DNA of 64,000 nucleotides from Edaphochlamys debaryana (Eukaryota > Chlorophyta > Chlorophyceae > Chlamydomonadales). The translations under genes were made by a program, and so were the position numbers. Within the stretch, counting starts at the first letter, position 1, and every line of letters begins with the position of its first letter. Below, piece by piece: positions 10,057-21,900 of this stretch. The stretch is from contig JAEHOE010000040.1 in assembly GCA_016858145.1 (NCBI GenBank), positions 186,001 to 250,000 of the forward strand, in the 5' to 3' direction. The notes under the pieces are model-generated. The model was not told the origin of the DNA. It did not search any database and worked only from the letters and a program-made list of their open reading frames with translations.

Positions 10057-13000
10057 ATGAGCCGACGACCTCCAACTCTTCCTTCTCGCGGCCGAGCCTT
10101 GTTGAGCAAACTGCTCGTCCTCGCCATTTTGGCCGCGTGCGCCATGGGACCTGTGGCCGCCCTCGACCCCCCGCCACCGCCACCACCATCGCCACCCCGC
10201 CCCTCACCGCTCGCTCCCACGGCCGGTCCCATCATCCTTGACGCGGCCGGCTGCGGCGCACTGGTCGAGTCGTACGGCATCCAGCCGGGCGTGAGCTGGG
10301 GCACCGCAAACGCCTCCGTGCAAGAGCAGTACACCGCATCCAGGTGGGCGCGTGCCGCGCGCTTCAGTTGTGGGCCATGGCTACTGAGTGCCCTGGATGA
10401 CCGTGGAGGACCTCCGCATGCCTTCTCCGACAGCCTCCAAAGCCCTCGCCTCTGCTCCACTCTGCCCTTGCTGCACTTGCTGCCCTCCGCATCCGCCAAG
10501 CCTCACTGCGCACTGCCCACCCTCTCGCCCTCCCCCTCCTCGCTCACCCCCTCAGCTGCAACATCAAGATCTGCGTCTACTGGAGGTCGAAGTACAGCGT
10601 TGTGCCTTTCGTGACGTACGGCAGCCTGAGCGCGGACCTGCAGCCGCTGTGGGACCTGCCCCGCAGTGACGCCAACAACCAGACCTGCAACGAGCTATCG
10701 GGTGAGTGGTGACACGGGACCGCACGAGCCAAGAGCCTCTGCGCGGCTGTGGTGGACGCAGGGCAGCCCTGCGCCTGTGTGAAGGGCGTGTGGCGGAAGG
10801 GCCGTGGGGTGACGCAGGCTCGCAAAGATGCGGCTAGGGCCTTGTCCAAGCAGTTTAGGCCTCCTGCCATATCAACATGAGCCTCCCTGGCCCCCTCCCC
10901 AACACCCCCGCAGGCCCTCTTTCCTCGACCGAGTGCGGTGCCGTACAGGAGCGGTACGGCATCCTGCCCCTGGTCTCCTCCGGCTCCGCCACCCCCAACG
11001 TCGTGGCCCTCTTCAGCTCCTCGGGATGCGACACCTCCATCTGCACCGTCTGGCGCCAACGGTACGGCGTCACGCCGTACGTGTCGTACGGCGACCTGCC
11101 GGCCTCGTACAAGGCCTCGTGGGATGCCGTCCGCACTCCCGGCGACAAGACGTGCAACGATCTGGCAGGCGAGTGGAGAGCGGCAGGGCGGCCTTTGCAG
11201 ACCTGGGGTTTGCAGGAGTTACCTACTGGGGCGTTCCCTCGAGGCCGGCAGTATTGAGCTGACGGCCCCCTCTCACCTCTCCCCTTGCTCTTGCCTCTGT
11301 CTGCAGGCCTGCTGGACTCGTCGGAGTGCGGTGCCCTGGTGGAGACGTACGGCATCGTGCCCGGATCCAGCTGGGGCAGCGCAGGGGCCAACGTGCAGAG
11401 CCTGTACACCGCTTCGCTCTGCGACACGCGCGTGTGCGCCTACTGGCGGACCAAGTACAGGTGGGGGCTGGACTCCGGGCAGAGGCTCGAGGTACCACTG
11501 AGCAAGATGGGAGAGCCGCCGGCTGCTTCGCTTAGCCTTCTGATCCCGCCTCGTCTCACACATCCTCCATCCTCTTCCCTCCCGCAGCGTGGTTCCTTTC
11601 CTGGAGTGGGGCTCGTTTCCCCAGGCCCTGCAGGACGCATGGAGCTTTGTTCGTCAGCCCTCCGGGAAGACCTGCAACGAGCTGTCGGGTGAGGGCCAGG
11701 GTCCCGGCAGCTACACCCCTGGTGCCGTAGCCCAGCCCAGTCCTTGATCACCACATGGTAAACCCCTTCCCGGCCTTCATGCCCCCCCACCCCAGGCCCT
11801 CTGGACCCGTCCGGCTGCGGCGGGCTGGTCGAGGCCTACAACGTCACCCCTGGCGTATCGTACGGCAGCCTCACGCCTTCCATGCGGCTCATGTACGACA
11901 GCTCGGACTGCGACAGCCTCATCTGCCAGGTGGGCACGGGGCGGAGGGCTGGTCAGTCAGGCCCACACGCACAGGCCCCACCTCTGCACGACTCGTCGCT
12001 TCACGGCCTGGGACCCGCACTCCTCCTCCTGGCTCCCCACCTCCATCCTCTCCCTCCCTCCGCAGTACTGGGCGTCCAAGTACGATGTGATTCCCACCGT
12101 GTCCTGGGGCTCCCTGCCCGCAGCCATGCAGCCCGCGTGGGACCGTGTCCGTGCCTCGGGCCGCAACTGCAATGCCATGTCGGGCCCCCTGGAGCCGGCC
12201 GGCTGCGGCGTCCTCGTCGAAGCCTTCAACGTCACCCCCGGCGTCTCGTACGGCAGCCTTCCGCCGGCCCTGCAGCAGCTGTACGAGAGCTCGGACTGCG
12301 ACAGCCGTATCTGCGAGGTGAGCGCAGGGCGCAGGGCCAGCCGGGCCCACACAGGCCCCGCTGTTCCCAGCTTCGTCGGGCAATGCCTACCCGGCCGGGG
12401 CTCACCTGGTGTCCATCTTCCTGCTTCCCTTCACCCCTCCGCAGTACTGGACGTCCAAGTACGACGTTGTCCCCACCGTGTCCTGGGGCTCCCTGCCCGC
12501 CGCCATGCAGCCCTCCTGGGACCGTGTCCGTGCCTCGGGCCGCAGCTGCAATGCCATGTCGGGACCCCTGGACTCGGCCGGGTGCGGGGAGCTGGTGGCT
12601 GCGTACAACATCACGCCGGGGTACGGCATGGGCAGTGCGGTACCGCTGGCCGCACAGTTGTACGAAGACAGCAAGTGCCTGAACAGGTGCGGAGACACAA
12701 AGCGGAAAGGGGCCCTGCCGGCTGCAGCGCTCGAACGATGTGGGTCGGACCTTGACACGCCTCAATGACGCCCCCCGACGTGCAGTGTGTGCGAGTTCTG
12801 GCGTGCGGCGTACGGCGTTGTGCCGTTCCTGTCGTACGGCAGCCTTCCGACGTACCTGCAGCCCTCTTGGGACTACCCCCGCACCGCCTATGCACAGAAC
12901 TGCAACGAGCTGTCGGGTGAGGGGCGGTGAGGGGGTGCGAGGTGTGCGTGGAGAGGGGGAGGACGGACCCCCGCCCTACGCATCCAGCCTTCCCAAGCGT

Positions 13001-16000
13001 CCAGGGCGTCCTCGCCTCTTTCCAGGCACACCCGGCACACTCGCTCGCTCCCCTTCCTCCGCCCCCAGGCCCCCTGGGCGCCTCTGAGTGCGGCGCGCTG
13101 CAAGAGGCGTTCGGCATCGTGCCAGGCAGCTCCTGGGGCCCAGCGCCCGAGTCCGTGCAGCGGGTGTGGGCAAGCAGCAACTGCGAAGAGCAAATCTGCA
13201 CGGTGGGTGGCACACACTGCACACAGCGCGGGGAGGGGAGAGGCTCGGTGCCGGCTGCCGGACGGTGCTTTCCAAACCTGCCGGCCTCGCCAACCGCTCC
13301 ACCCTCCGTGCCCCCATCCCTCCTCCCACCCTCTTGCCGTACGCAGTACTGGCGCTCCAAGTACGGCGTGGTCCCGTTCGTGACGTACGGCAGCCTGCCC
13401 CCGAGCCTGCAGCCCGGCTGGGACCAGCTGCACGCGGGCAGCAACCTGACCTGCAACACGCTGTCGGGCCCCCTGGACGCCGCGGCGTGCGGGGCCGTGT
13501 CGGACCTGTACGACGTGTTCCCGGGAGTCAGCTGGGGCCGCCTGGACGGAGCCGAGGCGCGGGCCGCGTGGGACGCCAACGGCTGCAACTCGCACCTGTG
13601 CAGCCACTGGGCGGCCAAGTACGGTGAGCGGGGGCGGGGCGGGGCGAGGGGAGGCGGCTTGGGAAGCAGTGGGGCCTTGGGTTGAGCTCTCGAGGCTACA
13701 ACTCGCCTGCGCCTCCGCCCACCTCCTCCCCTCCTCAGAGGTCAAGCCCTGGGTGTCGTACGGCCGGCTGAACGAGGCGGGCTCCGTCAACGCCGCGCGC
13801 CGCCGCTCCTGGGACTGGCCCCGCGTCGACAACGGCAACCGCACCTGCAACTCCCTGGCGGGTGAGAGGGGGGCAGGGGGGTGTGAGAGGGCAGGCAGCT
13901 GCCCGTGCCTTGCTCCACATGCCGCTTCCTGCCTCCATCCCGCCGTCCTGCCTGCGCCCACCCTCCGCACCGCTCCGGCCCCCCCTCCATCCCCCAGGCC
14001 TGCTTGACTCCGACTCGTGCGGCAAGCTGACCGAGTACTTCGGAGTGCAGCCCGGCTTCTCGTGGGGTGAGCGGGGTCGGGCAGCGGCGGGCAGTGAGGC
14101 ACAGGGCGGCAGCGTCCAAGCGCCCATTCACACTGACCAACCCCCTCGGCCCCTCCGGTCCCAGGGAGCATCACGGGCGAGGCCCGGGAGATGTACGACG
14201 CCTCCACGTGCGACGTCAACGTGTGCGAGTACTGGCGGTACAAGTACGGCGTGGTGCCCGGAGTCACGTGGGGCAGAATGTGAGCAGGGGGGAAGGGAGG
14301 GGGGTTGCAGCAGAGCATTTCCTGCCGCGCGTAGCCCTCAAAAGGTGAATTTCATTCTGCCTTACACGTCCCATCACGTGTGCTTTGGCTAGCCTCATTG
14401 TCAATCCGCACCAGCCTTTGACTGACAGGCACGTTTGACCTGGGGTGCCGTTGACCGACCCCGACCCCCCAGGCCCGAGTCTCTGAAGCCCTCCTGGCAG
14501 CTCGCACGCGCGGAGGCAGACAACATGACCTGCAACGAACTGGTGTCGGGTGGGTGGGGCGGGGGCCGTGCAGGGAGCTAAGGGGCATGTGTGGTTGAGT
14601 CGCCAGCCCGCACCCCGCATCTTTTCCCCATACCTCTCCCCCTCTCATGCCCCCTCCCTGCCCCCCTCCCCCAGGCAACACGGCCCTGGTCCAGCGCTTC
14701 GCCCCCGTGCTCCGCTTCTACGGCAGCGGCCAGGGCTTCCCCATGACAGCGGAGACGTACTACACGGCGGGTGAGGCGGGAGGCGGGCACGAGGAGGGAG
14801 GAGGGAGGCAGGAGGCAGGAGTGCCGCTGACCCCGCAGACCCCGCTGACCCCTCCGCTCCCTCCCCCAGGCTGCACCACCAAGGACTGCCCCATGGGGGA
14901 CTGGCTCAACCGACCCAGGGACACCAAGGTGGGGGGCCGTGCGGGGAGCAGAGGGGCGGGGGCAGAGGGACAAGGCAGGACGCACCTCCCGGCGTAGCGC
15001 CCTCTCCCTCAGCACCCCTGGACCATTTTGTTACCCCCTGCCCTTGAGACACCTTAGCCCACGGGCCCCCACCTCTCCCCCACCCCCCTCCCCCGCCCCC
15101 TCAGGCCCACGTGTACTACGCCGTGTCCACGTGCGGGGAGCAGGTGAGGGGGGCGGGAGGCTGCGGGCTCCTTGCGCTCTCCTGCCCCGCTGCCAACCAC
15201 CTCCCTCCCCCTGCCTCCCCCGCCCCGCCCCAGGTCCGCATCAAGTTCCACTTCTTCTACGCCTGGCAGGCCCCCTGCAACCCCAACACACCGCTGCCCC
15301 AGGCCACGCACCAGAGCGACTGGGAGGCGGTCACTGTCATCCTGGACAGGGACAGGCGGAGGGTGAGCGGGGGGCGGGGGCGGAGGAGGGGCGGGGTGCG
15401 GCCCAGGGAGGAGTGGGCAGGGTGCGTCCCTCGTGCCCCTTTAGTGCTGAGGCCCCTCCCTGGCCCCCCCACCTTCTCTCCTCCCTCCGCCCAGGTCTCC
15501 GCCGTTCAGTTTGAGCAGCACGGCGGCTGGTACACTCGGCTCGCGGGCAAGGGCGGCTTCGAGACGTCGGGCGGGCGGCCGGTGGTGTACGTGGGCTTCC
15601 AGGCGCACGGGGCCTACCACAGCGCGCAGGCGCCGGTCACGGGACTGGAGGAGGAGAGGTGGGGAGGCGAGGGGAGAGGGAGGTGAAGGGCAAGGGACGC
15701 GAAGGGACGGCAGGGCGGTGCTAGGATCTGAGGGGGCGCAGGGGGCACTGGGAGGGACCTCCACCCCTCAGCCTCACCTCTCTTGGCCCCCCTCCCCCCC
15801 CCCCAGGTGCTCCTACTACGGCGACTGGCGCGGCAGCAGCCTGAGCTGGGACACGGGCAGTACGGTGCTGGTGGATCTCATGGCCCCCTCCCCCGAGACC
15901 TGGATCCAGGCCATGCGCAACGCGCCCAACGGAGAGATCCTGTGGGGCGCCGGCAAGCGGATCAGCTTCCGTACCGACCAGTGGCAGCCCAAGTGCGACG

Positions 16001-16642
16001 CAAGGTGCGTGCGTGGGGGCACATGCGTGGGGGCCCAGGGGCAGGGGCAGGGCCCTGCTAGCTTTGGACCCACATGGCGGGTTGGGCTGACCACCGCTGC
16101 CCCACCCCTCCACCCTCCCCGCTCCCCCAGGGCCTGCACGGGCCATGGCTACGACATCACCGCCCTTCTCAACATCGGGGTGTCCGAAGCGGGTGAGGGG
16201 AGGGGCAGGGACATGCGGGCGCCCGCGCCAGGCCGTGGCATCCCCTCCGCCCCGCCCCGCCCCCTCCCGGCCTCACCGCCTCCCTCCCTCCCCGCTCCCC
16301 CCCCGCCCCCAGGCTGCGCCCGGAGCCAGTGCCCCATGGGCTGGAAGGACACCAAGGTGCTGGGATGCTACCGCTGCCCCAAGGGATACATCGACTGCGG
16401 ACCGCTCATGGTGAGACGGGCGGGGGCCGCCGGGCGAGGCGCTGGCTGCATGCCGACTTTCCCGTGCTCCACCCCGCTCCCCCTCCGCCTGACCCCTCCC
16501 CCTTTACACCCCCTCCCCCCAGTGCGCCAACGGCAGCAGCCGCTGGAACTGCGCCAACCCCTTCAACAAGCGCAAGAAGCCCTCCACCATGGGATACGCA
16601 TACATGCTGTCCACCAGCGACCAGGGACTGCTCTACGACTAG
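10057..16642 (+). CDS. Secreted Cys-rich repeat protein with Vps62-like domain, copy 2 (complete)
   Basis: Twenty-four exons: 10057-10343, 10556-10701, 10914-11168, 11307-11460, 11588-11688, 11796-11929, 12066-12317, 12445-12686, 12786-12916, 13069-13202, 13347-13623, 13739-13861, 13998-14066, 14165-14279, 14473-14549, 14675-14770, 14870-14928, 15105-15143, 15234-15362, 15495-15658, 15807-16004, 16131-16192, 16313-16410, 16523-16642, giving 1153 aa. The start at 10057 gives a good signal peptide (hydrophobic core about residues 15-35), then a Pro-rod of mostly P with S (about 38-52) as in volvocine wall glycoproteins. Nine units of about 80 aa with four Cys each fill about 60-832. The Vps62/DUF946-like domain spans about 833-1070 and a Cys-rich tail ends the protein. 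Secretion to the wall or matrix is inferred. The upstream in-frame ATG at 9991 was not used because it would bury the signal peptide. Confidence 0.85.
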
Positions 16643-16869
16643 GCAGCAGGCACATGGAGAGCGGGGAAGTGCGTGGAGGCAGGCAGAGGAGGCCTGGCCT
16701 CATCATGCGTGCAGAGGTTGTGTGTGCGAAAGCCCCGAGGTTGGACTCCTTCTGTGATCGTAGCTAAGTAGGCACAACCAATCCGTACATCTGCATCCGT
16801 CATTGTGTATCTACCGCGTACTTCATCCCCGCATGTGCATAGCTCGTATAGGGCACTGGTCCGGCTAGC

Positions 16870-16949
16870 GCCGGTGACTTCATGATAGCCTCTTCCCGTT
16901 CCCAATCCTAGCCGGTGACTTCATGATAGCCTCTTCCCGTTCCCAATCA
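16870..16949 (+). repeat. 41-bp tandem duplication in the 3' UTR of copy 2
   Basis: A segment beginning GCCGGTGACTTCATGATAG occurs twice in a row (16870 and 16911). Copy 1 has it once, near 5980-6026, so the duplication arose after the gene pair formed. Confidence 0.85.
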
Positions 16950-17234
16950 TAGGCCCCCTGTACATACCGACTGGACCCGCTGAGCTCGTGATCTGTGATG
17001 ATAGCCCATTCATCCTAGCGTGAACTCGGATCCATAATCAACATCCTAGCCTCCTAGTCACCCCGGTCACCCCGGTTGCATCCTTCCTGCTGGCTCTCCT
17101 CACCAAAGCACGGCTTGCCGTGACCCCGCTTTCGGACTCCGCAGTGGCAGGGGCAGGGTGGCCCGCGCGTGCACCTAGTCAAGTATTGGTTATGACAGTA
17201 CGCCTACTAGAGGCGGCTGCGGGAGAGGGCACAG

Positions 17235-17239
17235 TGTAA
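17235..17239 (+). promoter_or_regulatory. Poly(A) signal TGTAA, repeat-gene copy 2
   Basis: It corresponds to the TGTAA at 6310 and lies 593 bp after the stop, 185 bp short of the convergent gene's stop codon, so the two 3' UTRs probably meet or overlap. Confidence 0.6.
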
Positions 17240-17423
17240 TGACCATCTCCTTTTGCGTCCCCAGCGCCCAGCCAGTACCAGCGCTCGGCTGACACCCATG
17301 TACCCTGACCGGTGCACGGCCACCCCAAGGACACGCTTCTCCTTAAGGCTTCTCCTCCGCAACCCCAGAGGCGCCGTTCCGGACCCGGCCCCACGCAAGG
17401 GCCCAAGCACCGATAGGCCTTCC

Positions 17424-18195
17424 CTAGTCCTTCTTGAGCGCACGTGCCGCCGCCCAGGCAGCCAAGCCTGCCGAGAATAGCGCCCCCGGCACGGCAGTGT
17501 CCCGGCGGTCGGTCTTCTGCGCCATGCCCACCACGCACCCGGCCACAGCGGCAGAGCCGGTGGCCGCTGCGGGACGTGGAAGGGTGAGCAAGAGGTACAG
17601 TAAGGCAGGCAAAGCCGCAAGCATAGAGAGTTAGAGACAGCCAGACAGCAGGGGTTGGCTTCAAGGATAAGTCACGTGTTCAGGATGCGTAGGTTCACGT
17701 GTCTGTCAGTGACTGCTCTCCCGTTCACAGGCTATCCACGCACGGTGCAGGCATGGTGGGCCCCTTCACGCCCCCCCCCCTTCCCCCTGCCCTGCCCTTC
17801 CCTCCCCTCACCCGCCACCCCCAGCACGCGCTTCTTGGTGGCGCGCTCCATACCCGGCCCCGAGGCCGCCAGCAGCAGGCCCGCGTTGCTTAGCATGAAG
17901 ATGCTCAGCCAGCGGGTGGCGCCGGGGTTGGCCTCGACGTTCTGCTCCACCCAGTTTGCCTGGCAAAGGGGGCGGTGGGACCGTGGGGCGGCGAAAGGGT
18001 ATGTGTCCGCACGGAGCCACAATGCGTTGCCGTTTAAGGTGTCCATAAGACGTGAGGCCATGCATCTTGTGTGCGGCTAGAGGTAGCGTGCAGGCTGGAG
18101 CGTACCTTGTCGAATGAGCGCGGATGACCCAAGCCCCAGGCGCCCTGTGCGCCCAGGTATCCCGCCGCGACGCGCAGGACAAGGTCGTCACCCAT
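17424..18195 (-). CDS. Small multi-pass membrane protein, 126 aa, unknown
   Basis: Exons (minus): 18195-18106, 17959-17812, 17566-17424. Phases 0 and 1 join cleanly. The start MGDDLVLR is the first ATG; upstream in-frame codons offer only TTG. Three or so hydrophobic segments are visible: one around residues 5-22, one near LSIFMLSNAGLLLAAS (about 50-65), and one or two Ala/Gly/Val-rich stretches in the last 50 residues. The C-terminus is basic (ALKKD). I do not recognise the family. It lies head-to-tail behind HCF101 on the same strand and converges on repeat-gene copy 2. Confidence 0.7.
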
Positions 18196-18418
18196 ATGTG
18201 GCTGCCGGGTGCTCAATGCTAAGAAAGATGTCTTCAATGGCGAAAAACGTCATTTCGGAAATGGCTCAAGAAGAGGACTCCCGCGTTCTTGCGAGCTGGA
18301 CTGCAATACTGATATAACGATCGGTGTTGCTAGCGTTCTTGCTATCCCAAGTTCACCCGCGACCGCGTTCCCGGCTCGTGTCGCAGTACAACAGTACGAT
18401 GTACGGCGGTGAGGGAAG

Positions 18419-18423
18419 TTACA
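18419..18423 (-). promoter_or_regulatory. Poly(A) signal TGTAA for HCF101
   Basis: TTACA on the plus strand reads TGTAA on the minus strand, 540 bp past the HCF101 stop and 224 bp before the start of the next minus-strand gene. Confidence 0.5.
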
Positions 18424-18962
18424 CCGATACACCCTTCTTCCGCACGACCGCCCGATGCCCTCCCGACCGCGTCGCACGCTCGCAACCGCGTGACTCAACC
18501 GCGTGTGTCACATCACAGCGGCCGCGCTTCCAGCTCCTTGCACACTCGCCATCCACAATTCCACACACAGCCACTGAGGCTATCGCGCCTCGTAACCCTC
18601 AAAGGTTGCTCAATCTCGGCTTATTGGCATCCCCCGTCGTCTCCCAAAGCCTCCCTCAGCATGCACACTTCCTCCATCTGCCCTCCCCTCCTCTCCGCTT
18701 CCGAACCGTCACCCGCCGCCCTCTCCCCACAGCTCCCCTCCCCCCGGGGGCCACGGCGGGCCCCAACATCGCCGCCCTCCCCTCCGCAGCCGGTGCGCAG
18801 GCACTGCTACCTCCCTTTCCCGAACTCCGTGCTTCGCCTACCCCGCCCAGCTCGGGCAGCTGCAGCCAGCTGCCTCGGCTCCTCCGCCCCCGCTGCCCAT
18901 CGCCGCTCCCCGCACCCACCTTCCCCTGCCCCTCTCCCTCCCCCACTGTCCAACGCCGCCGC

Positions 18963-21900
18963 TCACGCCAGCTGCGCCTCCGCCTGCAGGCCCCCCGGCA
19001 GGCTGGCGGCCACGGAGCCCTTGCGCGGCACCCCCTCTCCGCGCAGAGAGTCCAGCAGCTCGTAGGAGGCCACCTGGGGGGTAGCGGGAGAGGGGATGGG
19101 ACAAAACTGTAGGAGGGGAGAACGCAGTGTCGAGGCTGGCTGGGATCGCAATGCATCGCCAGTACGGGTTAACCAAGCCCCCAACCCCGCCCCCGCCTTC
19201 CTTTCAACCCTCCTGCCAACCGACCAACCGACTGAACTGGACAGGCACCAGGTCAGTGCCACTGCGCACCGGTGCTGAGGGCCCCGCCCGCCTACAGCGC
19301 CCCGAGCGCCCCGAGCTCCCCACCCCCACCCCCCCCACCCCCCCACCTGGTTGAACCCGTCCGACCAGCTGATCTGCACCGCGTAGTTGCCCAGGGGGTT
19401 GACGGACAGCGGCCGGGCGTCGGGGGGCACCTCGGCCACCTTGCGCTGGCCTGGGGGGGGAGGGAGTGGGGAGGAGTGGGGAGGCGGGGGACGGGGGTTG
19501 GACGGGAGTTCGGTGGCTGTGTATGTGACAGGAGCAGGGAGCGTCGGGCGGGAGCCCGGAAGAGGACCAGGTGGACGTGGACGAGGACCCCTGCCCCCGT
19601 GCCGCCGGAGTACCGGCCAACTCGACCCCCCCCCCTTCCCCCCGGGCTGCCCACCCGTCCATTCGTCGATGGAGGTTGCTGACGTGTCGTTGGCCCGCAC
19701 CACGCCCGGGGGCAGCAGCAGCTCGGGCTCCCCGGGCAGCTGCACCACCAGCGCGTCCTGGAGGGGGGGGAGGGGAGCGAGTAGGAGGGCAGGGAAGATG
19801 CGGAGATCGAGGTTGCGAATGTGCGGTGTTCTGTGGTGCGGCAGTGCGTTGACCTGAGAGGCACCACTCCACCTGCCCCTACCCTACGCACCCTTTCCCC
19901 TCCGCCCTCCATGGCCCTTCCTCCCCCCATCCCCTCCCACCTGCTGCTCGTCGAAGTACACCGCCTGCCGGGTGCTGCGTGCGCCCATCTTGGCCACCTC
20001 CCGCACCACCGCCGCGCCCAGGTCCATGAAGGTGGCGGCGGTGGGGGAGGCGGGCTCCGCAACCACCAGCGGCCGGCCGCCTTTGGGAGAGGGCGGGAAA
20101 GGGGAGGGAAGGAATGGTGCATGTCGCCTGGGTTGGCACTTTCCACGAGCACGAAGCCCCTCAGGCCACCCCGCTAAACCGCTGTGGGTGCTTTCCCCCT
20201 CCCGGTCCTCCCTCCGCACCCTTCCCTCCTACCGTCTCCCGCGGCCGACAGGTCCTGCACGATGGGGAAGCGGATGAGGTTGGGCAGGCCGAAGTCCCTC
20301 TGGATGCGCTCGCCTGGGGCGGGGGAGGGGAGGGGGCCACGGGGGTGGAAAGGGAGGACGTGTCCAGGTGGGGATGGAAAGGGAAGACGTGTCAGCGTCA
20401 GGCAGCCAGGGCCACCCCCGCCCCGGGGTCTGCCCATGGGGTCACGGAGCGGCCGTCCCGGCGCCACACCCGCGCACCGCACGGCCCCCCTCCACCTCCA
20501 CGCCCAACCCCCACCCCCACCCCCCAACCTCGCTCACCCGACCCCTGTCCGAACGGGAAGTACCGCTTGCCGTCCGCCTCGAAGAAGCTCATGTTCTCCA
20601 CCACCGCCACGCAGGGCACCACCAGGCGGGCGAACATGCGGATGCCCTGGGGGGTGGGAGAGGGGGGGAGGCGGGAGCGGGCTTGCGCGTGCGCCGCGTG
20701 CAGGCCATGCCCGAGACGTGCCCACGTCAGCATCCGGGACCGTACACCATACAAGCAAGCCCTGTCCCGCCACACCCGACCTCGCATCCATCGCCCCAAC
20801 CCCTTCAAGCTCCCACCTTGGCCACGTCAATGAACGCCATCTTCTGCGGCGTGGTGACGATGACGGCCGCAGAGAAGGCCACGGTCTGGCAGAGCGTGAG
20901 CTGGATGTCCCCGGTGCCGGGGGGGAAGTCCACCACCAGGTAGTCCAGCTCGCCTGGGGGCAGGGGAGGGGAGGGGAGAGGTTGATGCAAGGTGTTAAGG
21001 AAGGGAGAGGGGGGGGGGGTGCATTCGTTGTGCGCATCCCTCTTCTCAGCCTTCCGTGCTCCTCGGCGCCCGGGGAGCTGTGTGCCGACTCCCCCCCCCC
21101 CCCCCGCACACTCCCCGGCCCGTGCGGTAGCCCTCCCCCGCACCCCCTGCCCCTCCCGCACCCTGCACCCCCCTCACCCCACTCCGAGGTAGTCAGCAGC
21201 TGCTGGATGAGCCCCGACACCATGGGCCCCCGCATGATGGCGCTGCCCTGGCCCGCGAAGCCGAACGACACCACCTTGACGCCCTCGTACTCGGTGGGGA
21301 AGATGGCCTTGGTGGCGGGGTCCATCTCCAGGACCTGGGGGGGGGGGGGGCGGGAGGGGGGAGGGGGGGCGAGGGAGTGAGAGGGGGTGTTGGGGGCAGA
21401 TGGGGGAGGAAGGTTGTGGGGGGGAGCGTCCAGCCTCGGTGTTGTGCTGCGCGACGTTCCGTGCCCGTCGCTCCCTCCGGGCTTTGTCCCTCGGCGCTTC
21501 AACCGTCGTGTCACGTTCTCCATCTTCCGTCCAGCTTCTTCTCTTCCACCCCTCCCGCTTGCCCCCGGCCCCACCTTGACCTCTGGGTTGACCATGAGCG
21601 GCAGCGAGGGGCCGTACACGTCAGCATCGAAGATGCCCACCTGGCGGCACGGCGGCGGGTGACACGGCGGGCCGGGGTGGCGCAAGCATGAGGGACGAGG
21701 CACCGACACCTAGAGAACCGCAGGCCACCCTGCCCACTTCCCGCCTTCCTCGCCCTCGCGGGCCTCCCCCCCTCCCTCACCCCCTCCCCCTCACCCCCTC
21801 TCCCCCTCCTGCCCCCCCACCTTGGCCCCCATCTGCGCCAGCGTGTAGGCCAGGTTCACCGACACCGTGGACTTGCCCACACCGCCCTTGCAGGAGGACA

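Noticed and set aside
12888..14318. 476-codon open frame on the minus strand
   Set aside because: It is antisense to exons and introns of repeat-gene copy 2 and exists only because of high GC; no motif and no splice logic.
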